A stretch of DNA of 64,000 nucleotides, taken from the NCBI RefSeq assembly GCF_000756615.1, contig NZ_CP009288.1, positions 5,332,001-5,396,000 of the forward strand. Reading direction: 5' to 3'. Source of the DNA: Paenibacillus durus (GTDB lineage: Bacteria > Bacillota > Bacilli > Paenibacillales > Paenibacillaceae). Position 1 is the first letter of the stretch. Each line of letters opens with the position of its first letter. The translations under genes were made by a program, and so were the position numbers. Of the stretch, positions 29,608 through 38,044 are shown piece after piece. The notes beneath the pieces were generated by a model. It worked only from the letters and a program-made list of their open reading frames with translations. It was not told the DNA's origin and did not search any database.

Positions 29608-30320
29608 CCGTTGCTTACCTCCTGTTCGCCGCCTCTTCCTGCTTGATGCCCCGCATGCTTCCGAACGCGGTTCAGTTCCCGGATATCCAGACATTTCGGA
29701 AAGCGCTCCGCCATGTTCAGGTCATGCGTGACGACAATCAGGGTCTGCTGCCCGGAAGAGCTCAGATCAAGCAGAAGCGACGAAATTTCATCCGCAGTCT
29801 CCCAGTCCAGACTGCCGGTGGGCTCATCCGCAAGCACGAGCGGCGGATTGTTCACAAGCGCGCGGACAATCGCCACCCGCTGCTGCTGACCCCGGGATAG
29901 CTGGGAAGGCATATGCTTCGCCCGGTCCGGCAAGCCTACCTTCTCCAGCCACTCGGAGATGAGCGTCTTTCTCCGCTTAGCGGGTATACTGGCGTTCATT
30001 GCGATTTCGATATTTTGGCTGGCGGTAAGGGAAGGAATCAGGTGGAAATCCTGCAGCACATATCCGATGTTCGCAGCTCGAAGCCGATCTCGCTGCGATT
30101 CCGTCATGGTGTGCAGGAGTTGACCCTCCAAGTGGATCTCCCCCTTGTCAGGCACCGCAATTCCGCTGATTAAATGGAGCAACGTGCTTTTACCGGACCC
30201 GCTGGGTCCGGTAATCGCCACCTTATCACCTTTTTCCACCTGCCAAGAAGGAATATCCAGAATCGGAAGACTGCGTCCGTCGATCCGGAAGCTTTTGCTC
30301 AGGCCGGAAATTTGCAGCAT
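29604..30320 (-). CDS. ABC transporter ATPase (LolD/MacB type)
   Basis: Cytosolic ATPase partner of the FtsX-type permease, 238 residues. Walker A GPSGSGKST (about 40), Q-loop, signature LSRGQQQR (about 138), Walker B LVLADEPTG (about 160) and switch His in VVTHD. The start is placed at ATG 30320, 7 nt after AGGGGG; a GTG at 30326 is also in frame. The ribosome site immediately follows the stop codon of the alkaline phosphatase gene, so both are probably on one transcript. The ATPase stop overlaps the permease start. Confidence 0.9.
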   Translation of the reverse strand: MLQISGLSKSFRIDGRSLPILDIPSWQVEKGDKVAITGPSGSGKSTLLHLISGIAVPDKGEIHLEGQLLHTMTESQRDRLRAANIGYVLQDFHLIPSLTASQNIEIAMNASIPAKRRKTLISEWLEKVGLPDRAKHMPSQLSRGQQQRVAIVRALVNNPPLVLADEPTGSLDWETADEISSLLLDLSSSGQQTLIVVTHDLNMAERFPKCLDIRELNRVRKHAGHQAGRGGEQEVSNG

Positions 30321-30332
30321 GCTCACTCCCCC

Positions 30333-32054
30333 TTAGCGCAGAACAATCCGTTCGGAGAGCGAATCCCATTTCAGATTTTTGCCGGTCAACTGGCTGAAAG
30401 CGGACAGCGGAAGATATACGGTTCCGTTATCGTTATCTACCGTGAAAGATACAGCCTTGCCGTTCAGCGTTGCGGTCAGAGACGACATGTCGATGTTCAG
30501 CGTATTTTTGCCAAAAGAGGCTTTAGATACGGTTGATCCGCTGCTATAGCTTCCTCCAAGGGCTTTGATCAGCGAGGCAACAGGATACAGCACTTCGTTC
30601 TCGCGGTTGATTTTAAATTTCGGATAAACATATTTCGATTGAAGCTCGGCGGATCTCTTGTCCAGATTGACCCCTACAATGGCAGCGGAAGCTCTGGCAA
30701 TCTGGGTGTTGTCCACTTGGCCTTTCACTTTACCCGCGATTGGACCATATGCCCAAATCCCGACATCAACGGCGGAGTGCCCGTGTCCGGACCAGCCGAC
30801 CAGCAGTCTTTTGGAAATAACGGCATTGTATGCGCCCTCCTGTTTGTATGAGGAACCGTCCCCTGCCAGAATCGCTTGCACCTCTTCGTCGGTCAAATCG
30901 TTAATTCCGGTATTCTCGGCCACAATGCTGCGAATTTCCTCCGGAGTTTTGGCTTCTGCCAGCTTGGTAGCGATGGATTCCGAAGAATGCTTCTGCTTGT
31001 CCCACAGGTCGATATTGAGCTCATAGATATTGTCGCGCGACAGGGACAAACCGCCCGTCTCATGGTCTGCTGTCACGACTACGGATGTATTGCCATCTTT
31101 TTTAGCGAACTCGATTGCGGTCTTAAAAGCGGCGTCGAAATCGAGCGTCTCCTGCACGAGCGTCGGAAAATCGTTGGCATGTCCGGCATGGTCGATCCGG
31201 CCGCCTTCGATCATCATAACAAAACCATTCTTGTCCTTGGACAAAATCTTCAAAGCGGACGACGTCATTGCCGCAAGGCTTGGAATTTCTTCTGTACGGT
31301 CCGGGGTATAGGCAACATGGGAATTGCCGAACAGACCCAGCGCTTTCGTCGTGGAAGCCGGGAGGGCCTTCAGCGCGCTTGTGTTCTCGACAACGGTATA
31401 CCCTTTCGCTTTGAAATCGGGCAGAATATTTTTATCCGTCCGCTTGCCTTTCTCATCCTTGGTCACAAAAAATTGCTTACCCCCGCCGAACAGCACATCC
31501 ACGCCGCTATCCAGGTACTGGGTGGCAATAGCCGATTCGTTATCGCGGTTGCGAACATGCGACGCGTATACGGCAGGTGTAGCATGTGTGATCCGCGCGG
31601 TGGTCACAAGACCGGTCGCTTTGCCGCTTCTCTCCGCCGCTTCAATCACAGAGGCAAAAGGCTTGGCTACATCTTCATTGGATACGCTGATGCCCGCGTT
31701 GTATGTCTTATGGCCTGTAGCAAAAGCGGTTCCGGCGGATGCCGAGTCCGTTACGACCCCTGACACTACCTTTCCGCCGTCTTCGCCGCGATCCGCATAT
31801 GTGGTAGCTTGTCCGACATAATAAGGATCGAGATTAAGATGCTTGACTCCTTTTTTATACTGTTCATAATAGCGTGTCGCCGAGATTTGCGCAGGTCCCA
31901 TACCGTCGCCAATCAGGACGATCAGATTCTTCGATGGGGCTTTTACAGCCTTCTGTGAATTGGAGGAACCTTTCGCCGCGTAGGCAAAGCTTCCTGCGGA
32001 AAGGACAAGGCAGGCCAAACCGCCGATTGCAACCTTTTTCAGACCTTTGTTCAT
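30333..32054 (-). CDS. Secreted alkaline phosphatase with copper-amine-oxidase-like C-terminal domain
   Basis: Extracellular metal-dependent phosphomonoesterase, 573 residues. Signal peptide (about 1-26, ending AYA), then the alkaline phosphatase fold (about 42-450): metal site IGDGMG, the nucleophile region VTDSASAGTAFATGHKT with the active Ser, TADHETGG and GWSGHGHS. The C-terminal 90 residues (about 475-573, VLYPVASLIKALGG, VYLPLSAFSQLTG, ending RIVLR) match the copper-amine-oxidase N-terminal-like repeat common in Paenibacillus exoproteins and probably bind wall or matrix. GGGAGGG lies 11 nt before the ATG. The downstream ABC genes start 12 bp later, an unusual partnership. Confidence 0.92.
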   Translation of the reverse strand: MNKGLKKVAIGGLACLVLSAGSFAYAAKGSSNSQKAVKAPSKNLIVLIGDGMGPAQISATRYYEQYKKGVKHLNLDPYYVGQATTYADRGEDGGKVVSGVVTDSASAGTAFATGHKTYNAGISVSNEDVAKPFASVIEAAERSGKATGLVTTARITHATPAVYASHVRNRDNESAIATQYLDSGVDVLFGGGKQFFVTKDEKGKRTDKNILPDFKAKGYTVVENTSALKALPASTTKALGLFGNSHVAYTPDRTEEIPSLAAMTSSALKILSKDKNGFVMMIEGGRIDHAGHANDFPTLVQETLDFDAAFKTAIEFAKKDGNTSVVVTADHETGGLSLSRDNIYELNIDLWDKQKHSSESIATKLAEAKTPEEIRSIVAENTGINDLTDEEVQAILAGDGSSYKQEGAYNAVISKRLLVGWSGHGHSAVDVGIWAYGPIAGKVKGQVDNTQIARASAAIVGVNLDKRSAELQSKYVYPKFKINRENEVLYPVASLIKALGGSYSSGSTVSKASFGKNTLNIDMSSLTATLNGKAVSFTVDNDNGTVYLPLSAFSQLTGKNLKWDSLSERIVLR

Positions 32055-32117
32055 TTGTATATTTACCCTCCCAGTAGTAAGTGATCAAACCTAGTCTAAA
32101 GGGGGAGTATTTGCGCC

Positions 32118-32163
32118 ATGTAAACGTATGGGCGGAATTGGGTTAATTTTTATGAAACGTTAA
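32118..32163 (-). promoter_or_regulatory. Possible promoter of the alkaline phosphatase operon
   Basis: On the minus strand -35 TTAACC (32141-32146), 17-bp spacer, -10 TTACAT (32118-32123); both are weak. A TTAACG hexamer (32158-32163) lies 17 bp upstream of the -35. Pho-box-like TTAAC words suggest PhoP control but the 11-bp spacing of a real Pho box is not met. Confidence 0.35.
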
Positions 32164-32328
32164 GAATTTAAAGGGTAATGGATTTAAGAGGGAATAATAT
32201 TAAAGGAGAGTACAGCAAAGAGGAATTCAAAAGCTGCTCAAGAGCAGCGAACCTGGCATTGTTTGATCGTAACGCCCCACTTTACGAGTGCGGGAAAAGT
32301 TAAATTCGACCCAAAGAATTCAATTCAG

Positions 32329-32388
32329 AAAAAACAAAACAAGACCAGCACGAGGCAGCCCCTAGACAGAACCACAACACCAGTCTTT
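32329..32388 (-). ncRNA. Candidate small RNA, hairpin unit A with own promoter
   Basis: On the minus strand, a promoter TTGACT (32417-32422), 16-bp spacer, TATAAT (32395-32400) places the start of transcription within a few bases of a 44-bp unit (32343-32386). The unit's ends, AAGACUGGU and GCUGGUCUU, pair along about 10 positions (with G-U pairs), and the stem is followed by a U-rich tract UUGUUUUGUUUUUU. That gives a predicted RNA of about 60 nt that ends in its own terminator-like hairpin. The inside of the hairpin contains GUUCUGUCUAGGGGCUGC. I do not recognise it from any known RNA family. It lies 180 bp downstream of the DUF3800 gene, same strand. Confidence 0.5.
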
Positions 32389-32432
32389 AACTAAATTATA
32401 CTTTTATTAGTTATAAAGTCAAGAAGAATTGA

Positions 32433-32476
32433 GATCAGTACGAAGCAGCCCCTAGACAGAACCACAATACCAGTCT
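32433..32476 (-). repeat. Hairpin unit B, second copy of the 44-bp unit
   Basis: Identical to unit A at 39 or more of 44 positions; the invariant core is CAGCCCCTAGACAGAACCAC (plus strand). It lies exactly 90 bp from unit A, in direct orientation. No equally good promoter precedes it and no U-run follows, so it may be transcribed only as read-through from the DUF3800 gene or be a decayed copy. The rest of the 32.2-32.6 kb intergenic stretch holds only a GCTGCTCAAGAGCAGC palindrome (32233-32248) with no U-run. Confidence 0.75.
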
Positions 32477-32571
32477 CACGCCGAAAATATTCATCTTCTT
32501 CTAGAATATACTAATTTCTGATCAATAATCTTAATGGAATTTTATATATTCCGTGAAGCTGTTGTGATCCA

Positions 32572-33261
32572 TTAGGTGAAGGCACCAAACAAAATGCGTC
32601 TTTGTATAATCGAATATAGATTACTTATCCATGAGCTAAATGAACTTATTGGTGTTTCGTCGATGCATAATTCATGGTATTTTCTAATAATTCCAGCACA
32701 AAGATCAGCTAGCTGTATGCCTTCTTCAACACGGGAGCTTACGAAAAATGCAGATTCTACAATAGAAGTGCAGTCATTACCCTCATTTGATCTGAACAGA
32801 TAATTTTTCATTTTAAACGAAATAAGCATATCATTACCTTCATCTTGCGAATCAAAACTGACAATACACTTTTTCCCTCTCATGTTAGAATAGCCGTTAA
32901 TGCGTTGCAATAGAAATCTATAGTGGTTGGGGAAACTGTCACTTTCTACTCGTAAAGGCTCCTCTGGATGGTCCATTATGATAGCAAAAACCTTTAAATT
33001 TAGAGTATTATCAAGAACCTCATTTATAACGCGTTCTGCGAAAATTTTATTGATTGTATTACGAGTCATTGATTTGGGCTTTAAGACATTCACAGCCTTT
33101 AATTCCACATCATGTCGTCCAAAGAGATCCATTTTAATATTATACATCCGTTGCATAATACTTCTGACTTCATCTTTGGGTATACAAACAGCAGCAAGTA
33201 CTGGATGCCTTGTTTCATCATTAGGGTGCGGAAACCCGCTCTCATCAATATATGCTAACAA
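32572..33261 (-). CDS. DUF3800 family protein (predicted RNase H-like fold)
   Basis: The 229-residue protein shows the DUF3800 pattern: AYIDESG at the N-terminus (about 3-9), an ELKA Glu (about 53), an acidic SFDSQDE segment (about 140) and IQLADLCAG near the C-terminus (about 185). These acidic residues are the likely metal-binding site of a nuclease-type fold; activity is unproven for most members. Start: TTG 33261, 7 nt after GGGAGG; the longer frame begins inside that site. Base composition is clearly more AT-rich than in neighbours, suggesting recent transfer. It stands alone between the alkaline phosphatase promoter and ligA, followed by the two hairpin units. The 200 bp upstream hold no gene. 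Confidence 0.8.
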   Translation of the reverse strand: MLAYIDESGFPHPNDETRHPVLAAVCIPKDEVRSIMQRMYNIKMDLFGRHDVELKAVNVLKPKSMTRNTINKIFAERVINEVLDNTLNLKVFAIIMDHPEEPLRVESDSFPNHYRFLLQRINGYSNMRGKKCIVSFDSQDEGNDMLISFKMKNYLFRSNEGNDCTSIVESAFFVSSRVEEGIQLADLCAGIIRKYHELCIDETPISSFSSWISNLYSIIQRRILFGAFT

Positions 33262-33464
33262 ATAACATCCTCCCACTATAAATTATTATTAAGCCTATTA
33301 CTCTAATGTTATTAGATTCCCAGATATTAACTTAATCAGATACTACACTATTCATTTAACGGTCGCTTTCCACATATAACATCGGGGCTTACGGTTTAAT
33401 TTGTAAACCGAGTACAAAAAGTCTTACGAAATCCTTCCCTTTCACATAAGTATCACATGGAAGG

Positions 33465-35489
33465 TCAAGCCGGCGCTCCGCCCTCCAGCAGCCGGATCAA
33501 TTCTTCCTCGTCCTCGATGACTGGAATACCGAGCTGCTGCGCTTTGGCCAGCTTGCTGCCGGCTTTCTCTCCGGCAATGACGAGATTGGTCTTCTTCGAG
33601 ACGCTGCCGGTGACTTTGGCGCCCAGCGCTTCCAGCTTCTCCGCCGCTTCGTCCCGGGTCAGCTTCTGAAGCGTTCCGGTCAGAACTACCGTCTTGCCGC
33701 TGAAGAAGGAATCGGTCACGACCGGAGCCGGCGCTTCCAGAGCCTTGGCCTGAACGCCTAAATCAAGCAGGCGGCGAATACCGTTAACGACGAACGGATC
33801 GGCAAAAAAGGAAACGATGCTCTCGGCCACAATGCCGCCGATATCAGGCAGCGCCGACAGTTCCTCCGCGCTCGCCGTCATAACGGCATTCAGATCACGG
33901 TAATGATCGGCCAGCATCTTGGTCGTCGCCTTGCCGGTATTCGGGATTCCCAGCGCATACAGGAAGGAAGCGAGATCCCGTCCCTTGCTCTCTTCGAGCG
34001 CCTGAAGAAGATTGGTTGCCTTTTTCTCGCCGAACCGTTCCAGCTTCACCAGCTGCTCCAGCGTCAACTCATAGAGATCCGCGGGCTCGCGGACGTTAAG
34101 CTCCTCGTACAGCTGCCCCGCCGTCTTGTCGCTGAAGGTCTCGATGTCCATCGCGTCCCTGGAGGAATAATGGGTAATCCGCGCGACGATCTGCGGCTTG
34201 CAGTTCAGCTTGTTGTTGCAGAACAGATGCGCTCCCCGCATTTCCAGCGGAGATCCGCAAGCCGGGCATTGCTCGGGATAAATGATCTCCCCGCCATCCT
34301 TCTCTTCGGTCACCTTCCCCAGAATCTCCGGTATGACGTCATTGGAACGGCGGATGAAGACACGCGTCCCGAGCGCATGCTTCAGATTCTTCCGTTCAAT
34401 ATCGCCGATATTGTTAAGCGTGCAGTTCTGCACGGTAACGCCGGCCAGCTCCACCGGCTCGACCCGCGCCAGCGGCGTCACTTTGCCGGTCCGGCCCACA
34501 TTCCAGATGACTGATTCCAGAATGGTGGTCGTCTCCTCCGCCTCGAACTTGTAGGCGACCGCCCAGCGTGGGAACTTGTCCGTATAACCGAGCACTTCGC
34601 GAGTACGGAAATCGGTAATTTTGATAACGACACCGTCGATCAGGTAGTCCAGCTTGGAGCGGCCCTCCTCAATTTCGGCCAACTGCTCCGACACTTCGTC
34701 GAAGTTATCGAAGTAAGTCAGGTAAGGATTGACCTTGAACCGGTTGTCGCGTAAGAACTGCATCATTTCCTGATGGTCATGAAACTCTACGCCTTCCGAG
34801 TAGCCGACATTATAGAAAAAGGCATTCAGCCGCCGCTCCGCCGTCAGCTTCGGGTTCAGGTTGCGCAGTGCTCCGGCCGCGCCGTTGCGCGCGTTCTTCA
34901 GCGGCTCCGCCGCCGTCTTGTTGTATTCGGCGAGCACCGACAAGTTCATGATCCCCTCGCCCTGCACCTCAATGACGCCTTCCTTGAAGGGAATGGTCAG
35001 CGGAACGGATTTGATCGTCTTCACCTGCGCCAGAATGCCTTCACCTGTAACGCCGTTACCCCGTGTGGATGCCTGAACCAGCCGCCCGTCACGGTAAGTC
35101 AGGTTCAGCGTCAGACCGTCAAATTTCAGTTCTACGGCATAGCGGGGCTCCGGAAGAGGTTGCTCGGGATTCTTGCTGTTATAGTCGTTCACCAGCCGAA
35201 GAACCCGGGCGTTCCAATTGCGGAGCTGTTCAATGTTCTGCGCTTTGTCGAGGCTCCAGAGCGGAGCCAGGTGCCGGTGCGGGACAAAGCCCTTCAGCAG
35301 CTCGCCGCCGACGCGCTGGGTCGGTGAATCGGGCAGTATGAAGCCGCTCTCCGCCTCAAGGGCGGCGAGCTTGTCGTACAGGGCGTCGTACTCCTTGTCG
35401 CTGATGAGCGGCGCATCCAGCGTATAGTAATGATAGTTATATTTATTCAGCTCCGCCACAAGCTCTTCCATCGTATGCATTGCGTCCAT
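33465..35489 (-). CDS. ligA: NAD-dependent DNA ligase LigA
   Basis: Seals nicks in DNA using NAD+. The 674-residue protein has the Ia domain, the adenylation motif with the active-site Lys in ELKFDGLT (about 119), OB fold, a four-Cys zinc finger (CPACGSP ... CNNKLNC, about 412-432), helix-hairpin-helix repeats, and a BRCT domain (about 595-672, GKTVVLTGTL). I start at ATG 35489 (MDAMHTMEELV), after GGAGGG; the longer frame adds nine residues upstream of the ribosome site. It ends the pcrB-pcrA-ligA cluster, 129 bp downstream of pcrA. Confidence 0.96.
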   Translation of the reverse strand: MDAMHTMEELVAELNKYNYHYYTLDAPLISDKEYDALYDKLAALEAESGFILPDSPTQRVGGELLKGFVPHRHLAPLWSLDKAQNIEQLRNWNARVLRLVNDYNSKNPEQPLPEPRYAVELKFDGLTLNLTYRDGRLVQASTRGNGVTGEGILAQVKTIKSVPLTIPFKEGVIEVQGEGIMNLSVLAEYNKTAAEPLKNARNGAAGALRNLNPKLTAERRLNAFFYNVGYSEGVEFHDHQEMMQFLRDNRFKVNPYLTYFDNFDEVSEQLAEIEEGRSKLDYLIDGVVIKITDFRTREVLGYTDKFPRWAVAYKFEAEETTTILESVIWNVGRTGKVTPLARVEPVELAGVTVQNCTLNNIGDIERKNLKHALGTRVFIRRSNDVIPEILGKVTEEKDGGEIIYPEQCPACGSPLEMRGAHLFCNNKLNCKPQIVARITHYSSRDAMDIETFSDKTAGQLYEELNVREPADLYELTLEQLVKLERFGEKKATNLLQALEESKGRDLASFLYALGIPNTGKATTKMLADHYRDLNAVMTASAEELSALPDIGGIVAESIVSFFADPFVVNGIRRLLDLGVQAKALEAPAPVVTDSFFSGKTVVLTGTLQKLTRDEAAEKLEALGAKVTGSVSKKTNLVIAGEKAGSKLAKAQQLGIPVIEDEEELIRLLEGGAPA

Positions 35490-35618
35490 ACTTGAGACAT
35501 CCCTCCGCCATACCAAATAGTTTCCTTATCCTTCAATCTGATCAAAATACCGGTTCTTTAATCGCCGGGCGGCGGCTCGCAGTTCCATGCCGGAGCCGCA
35601 CCATCCACAGCCGAGCGC

Positions 35619-37967
35619 TCAATCTACCTTGGCGATCGGCGCAAATCCGGCCAGCAGCCGCTTCACGCCCACCGGCGCCGGGAAGGCAATTTGCAGCTCC
35701 ATGTCGTTGCCGCTGCCTTTCACGGCGACAATGGTGCCGACGCCCCATTTGCCGTGCGAGACCTTGTCGCCCGCCTTGAAATCGGCGGACGCCCCTCCAC
35801 CCGCCGGGCGGGCCGCAGCCCCGCCCGAGGTCACGGTCACGCGGCTGCGCCCAGCCGCCGCGGACGCCGAAGCGCCGCCATAGCCTGCGGCGGCGCCCGG
35901 CGATGAGGCGGCGGCTCCGCCCCGGCCGCCGCCGAAATTGCCGCGGCCGCCTGCGCCGAAGCCGCGGCCGCCATAGGCTCCGCCCGCCTCGGTGCCCCGG
36001 CGGAAGCGGTCGCTGCTCATGAAGGTGTCTTCCTTGAGTTCCTCCGGAATCTCGTCCAGGAAACGGGACGGCGGGTTGGCCGTCGTCCGCCCGAACAGCG
36101 TGCGCGCCCGCGCGCAGGAGAGGAACAGCTGCTTCTCGGCGCGGGTAATGCCCACATACGCCAGCCGCCGCTCTTCTTCCAGTTCATCATTGTCCTGGAA
36201 GGCGCGGCTGTGCGGGAATACCCCTTCCTCCATGCCGACGATGAACACGACCGGAAACTCCAGCCCCTTCGCGCTGTGCATCGTCATCAAGACTACCGCG
36301 TCGCTGCGGTCATCCTCCGAATCGTTCATGCTGTCGATGTCGGCAATCAGAGCGAGATCGGTCAGGAAAGATACGAGCGACTTGTCTTCGTTATTTTTTT
36401 CAAATTCCATCGTCACAGACAGGAACTCGTCAATATTCTCCAGGCGGGAGCGCGATTCAATTGTGTTCTCCTTCTGCAGCTCCAGCTTGTACTGCGACAT
36501 TTCCAGCACCTTCTCGGTCAGCTCCGTCACCGACAGAAATTCCACCATCCGGTGGAGCGCCAGAATCATGTCGTAGAACTCGACCAGCGCGTTCCGCGTC
36601 CGTCCCGCAAATCCCAGGTCATCCACCGTTTCCAGCACACGGAAGATGGAGACGCCCCGGGATGCCGCCGCATCGGTAAGCTTAGCGACCGTCGTGTCGC
36701 CGAGTCCTCTTTTGGGAACATTGATCACCCGGGTCAGGCTGATATCGTCGTCGGGATTGGACAACAGCCGCAGGTAAGCCAGCAGATCCTTGATTTCTTT
36801 CCGGTCGTAGAACTTAATGCCCCCGACAATTTGGTAAGGAATATCCGATTTAATGAGAATTTCCTCTATTACCCGTGACTGCGCGTTGGTCCGGTACAGG
36901 ATCGCATGATCCTGGTACGACTTGCCCTTTTTTACATTCTTGCTGATTTCTCCGGATACAAAATAGCCCTCGTCATGCTCGGAATCGGCCCGGTACACCT
37001 TGATCTTCGGCCCCTCTTCCGAATCCGTCCACAGCTTCTTCGGCTTACGTCCTGTATTCAGCGCGATAACACTGTTGGCGGCGTTCAGAATGTTCGAGGT
37101 CGAGCGGTAGTTTTGCTCAAGCAAAATGACTTTGGCTTCCGGGTAATCTTCCTCGAAGTTGAGAATGTTGGTGATGTCGGCGCCGCGCCAGCGGTAGATG
37201 GACTGGTCGCTGTCGCCGACGACGCAAATATTGTGATGGCTGTCGGCCAGCATGCGGCAGAGCATGTACTGCGCCCGGTTCGTATCCTGATACTCGTCCA
37301 CATGGATGTACTTAAATTTCCGCTGGTAGAAATCCAGCACCTCAGGCACTTCCTTAAACAGTTGGATCGTTGTCATGATCAGATCGTCGAAATCGAGCGA
37401 ATTGTTGCTCTTGAGCCTTTTTTGGTACATTGTATATATTTTGGCAACGAGGCCTTCAAAATAATCCCCGATCTTCATCTCATACTGCGCAGGCGTCACT
37501 AATTCATTCTTGGCCGTGCTGATCATTGACTGAACTGCTTTCGGCTCGAACTTCTTCGTGTCGATATTCAGTTCCTTCATGCAGCTGCGGATAACGGATA
37601 GCTGGTCCGTGGAATCGAGAATGGAGAAATTGGACGTAAACCCGATCCGCTCAATATCCTTCCGCAGTATCCGCACGCACATGGAGTGGAACGTCGATAC
37701 CCAAATATCCCGGCCTTCCGGGCCTACGAGCTTGGACACCCGTTCCTGCATTTCTCTTGCCGCCTTGTTCGTGAACGTAATGGCAAGTATCGCCCAAGGC
37801 GGAGCCTTTCGACCTGCAATCAGCCAAGCGATGCGATGGGTCAGCACCCTCGTCTTGCCGCTCCCCGCTCCGGCCATGATAAGCAGCGGACCGTCTGTCG
37901 TCTCGACCGCCTGGCGCTGGGGAGGATTAAGCCGGGTTACGGCGTCTTGTATATTAACGGATTGCAT
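35619..37967 (-). CDS. pcrA: ATP-dependent DNA helicase PcrA
   Basis: UvrD/Rep-family superfamily 1 helicase used in repair, plasmid replication and transcription-coupled processes. The 782-residue protein carries motif I AGAGSGKT (about 33), motif II VDEYQDTN, QNYRS and the C-terminal motif VTIMTMH-like VVLMTMHSAKGLEF. Near the C-terminus is a Gly/Ala/Arg-rich segment (about 655-725, many GG and RGG-like repeats) and then the Tudor-like RNA-polymerase-binding domain (GDKVSHGKWGVGTIV). Start: ATG 37967, 10 nt after AAAGGGG; an ATG three codons earlier is too close to that site. It lies 77 bp downstream of pcrB. Confidence 0.95.
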   Translation of the reverse strand: MQSVNIQDAVTRLNPPQRQAVETTDGPLLIMAGAGSGKTRVLTHRIAWLIAGRKAPPWAILAITFTNKAAREMQERVSKLVGPEGRDIWVSTFHSMCVRILRKDIERIGFTSNFSILDSTDQLSVIRSCMKELNIDTKKFEPKAVQSMISTAKNELVTPAQYEMKIGDYFEGLVAKIYTMYQKRLKSNNSLDFDDLIMTTIQLFKEVPEVLDFYQRKFKYIHVDEYQDTNRAQYMLCRMLADSHHNICVVGDSDQSIYRWRGADITNILNFEEDYPEAKVILLEQNYRSTSNILNAANSVIALNTGRKPKKLWTDSEEGPKIKVYRADSEHDEGYFVSGEISKNVKKGKSYQDHAILYRTNAQSRVIEEILIKSDIPYQIVGGIKFYDRKEIKDLLAYLRLLSNPDDDISLTRVINVPKRGLGDTTVAKLTDAAASRGVSIFRVLETVDDLGFAGRTRNALVEFYDMILALHRMVEFLSVTELTEKVLEMSQYKLELQKENTIESRSRLENIDEFLSVTMEFEKNNEDKSLVSFLTDLALIADIDSMNDSEDDRSDAVVLMTMHSAKGLEFPVVFIVGMEEGVFPHSRAFQDNDELEEERRLAYVGITRAEKQLFLSCARARTLFGRTTANPPSRFLDEIPEELKEDTFMSSDRFRRGTEAGGAYGGRGFGAGGRGNFGGGRGGAAASSPGAAAGYGGASASAAAGRSRVTVTSGGAAARPAGGGASADFKAGDKVSHGKWGVGTIVAVKGSGNDMELQIAFPAPVGVKRLLAGFAPIAKVD

Positions 37968-38044
37968 GTAGGACATGCCCCTTTCTAGATAGCTTAAATC
38001 GCTTATTTCATAAGTAGTTCTGTACAGAACTACTATATTATTCA

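Noticed and set aside
32118..32170. PhoP box before the alkaline phosphatase gene
   Set aside because: TTAAC words exist but not in the 11-bp periodic arrangement required; kept only as a weak promoter note.
32055..32330. Small protein gene in the region upstream of the alkaline phosphatase
   Set aside because: No open frame with a ribosome site; only a palindrome and the weak promoter are seen.
32343..32476. CRISPR array reading of the twin 44-bp units
   Set aside because: Only two units, no cas genes, the unit is hairpin-ended with its own promoter and terminator-like tail, and the 46-bp spacer itself contains the promoter.
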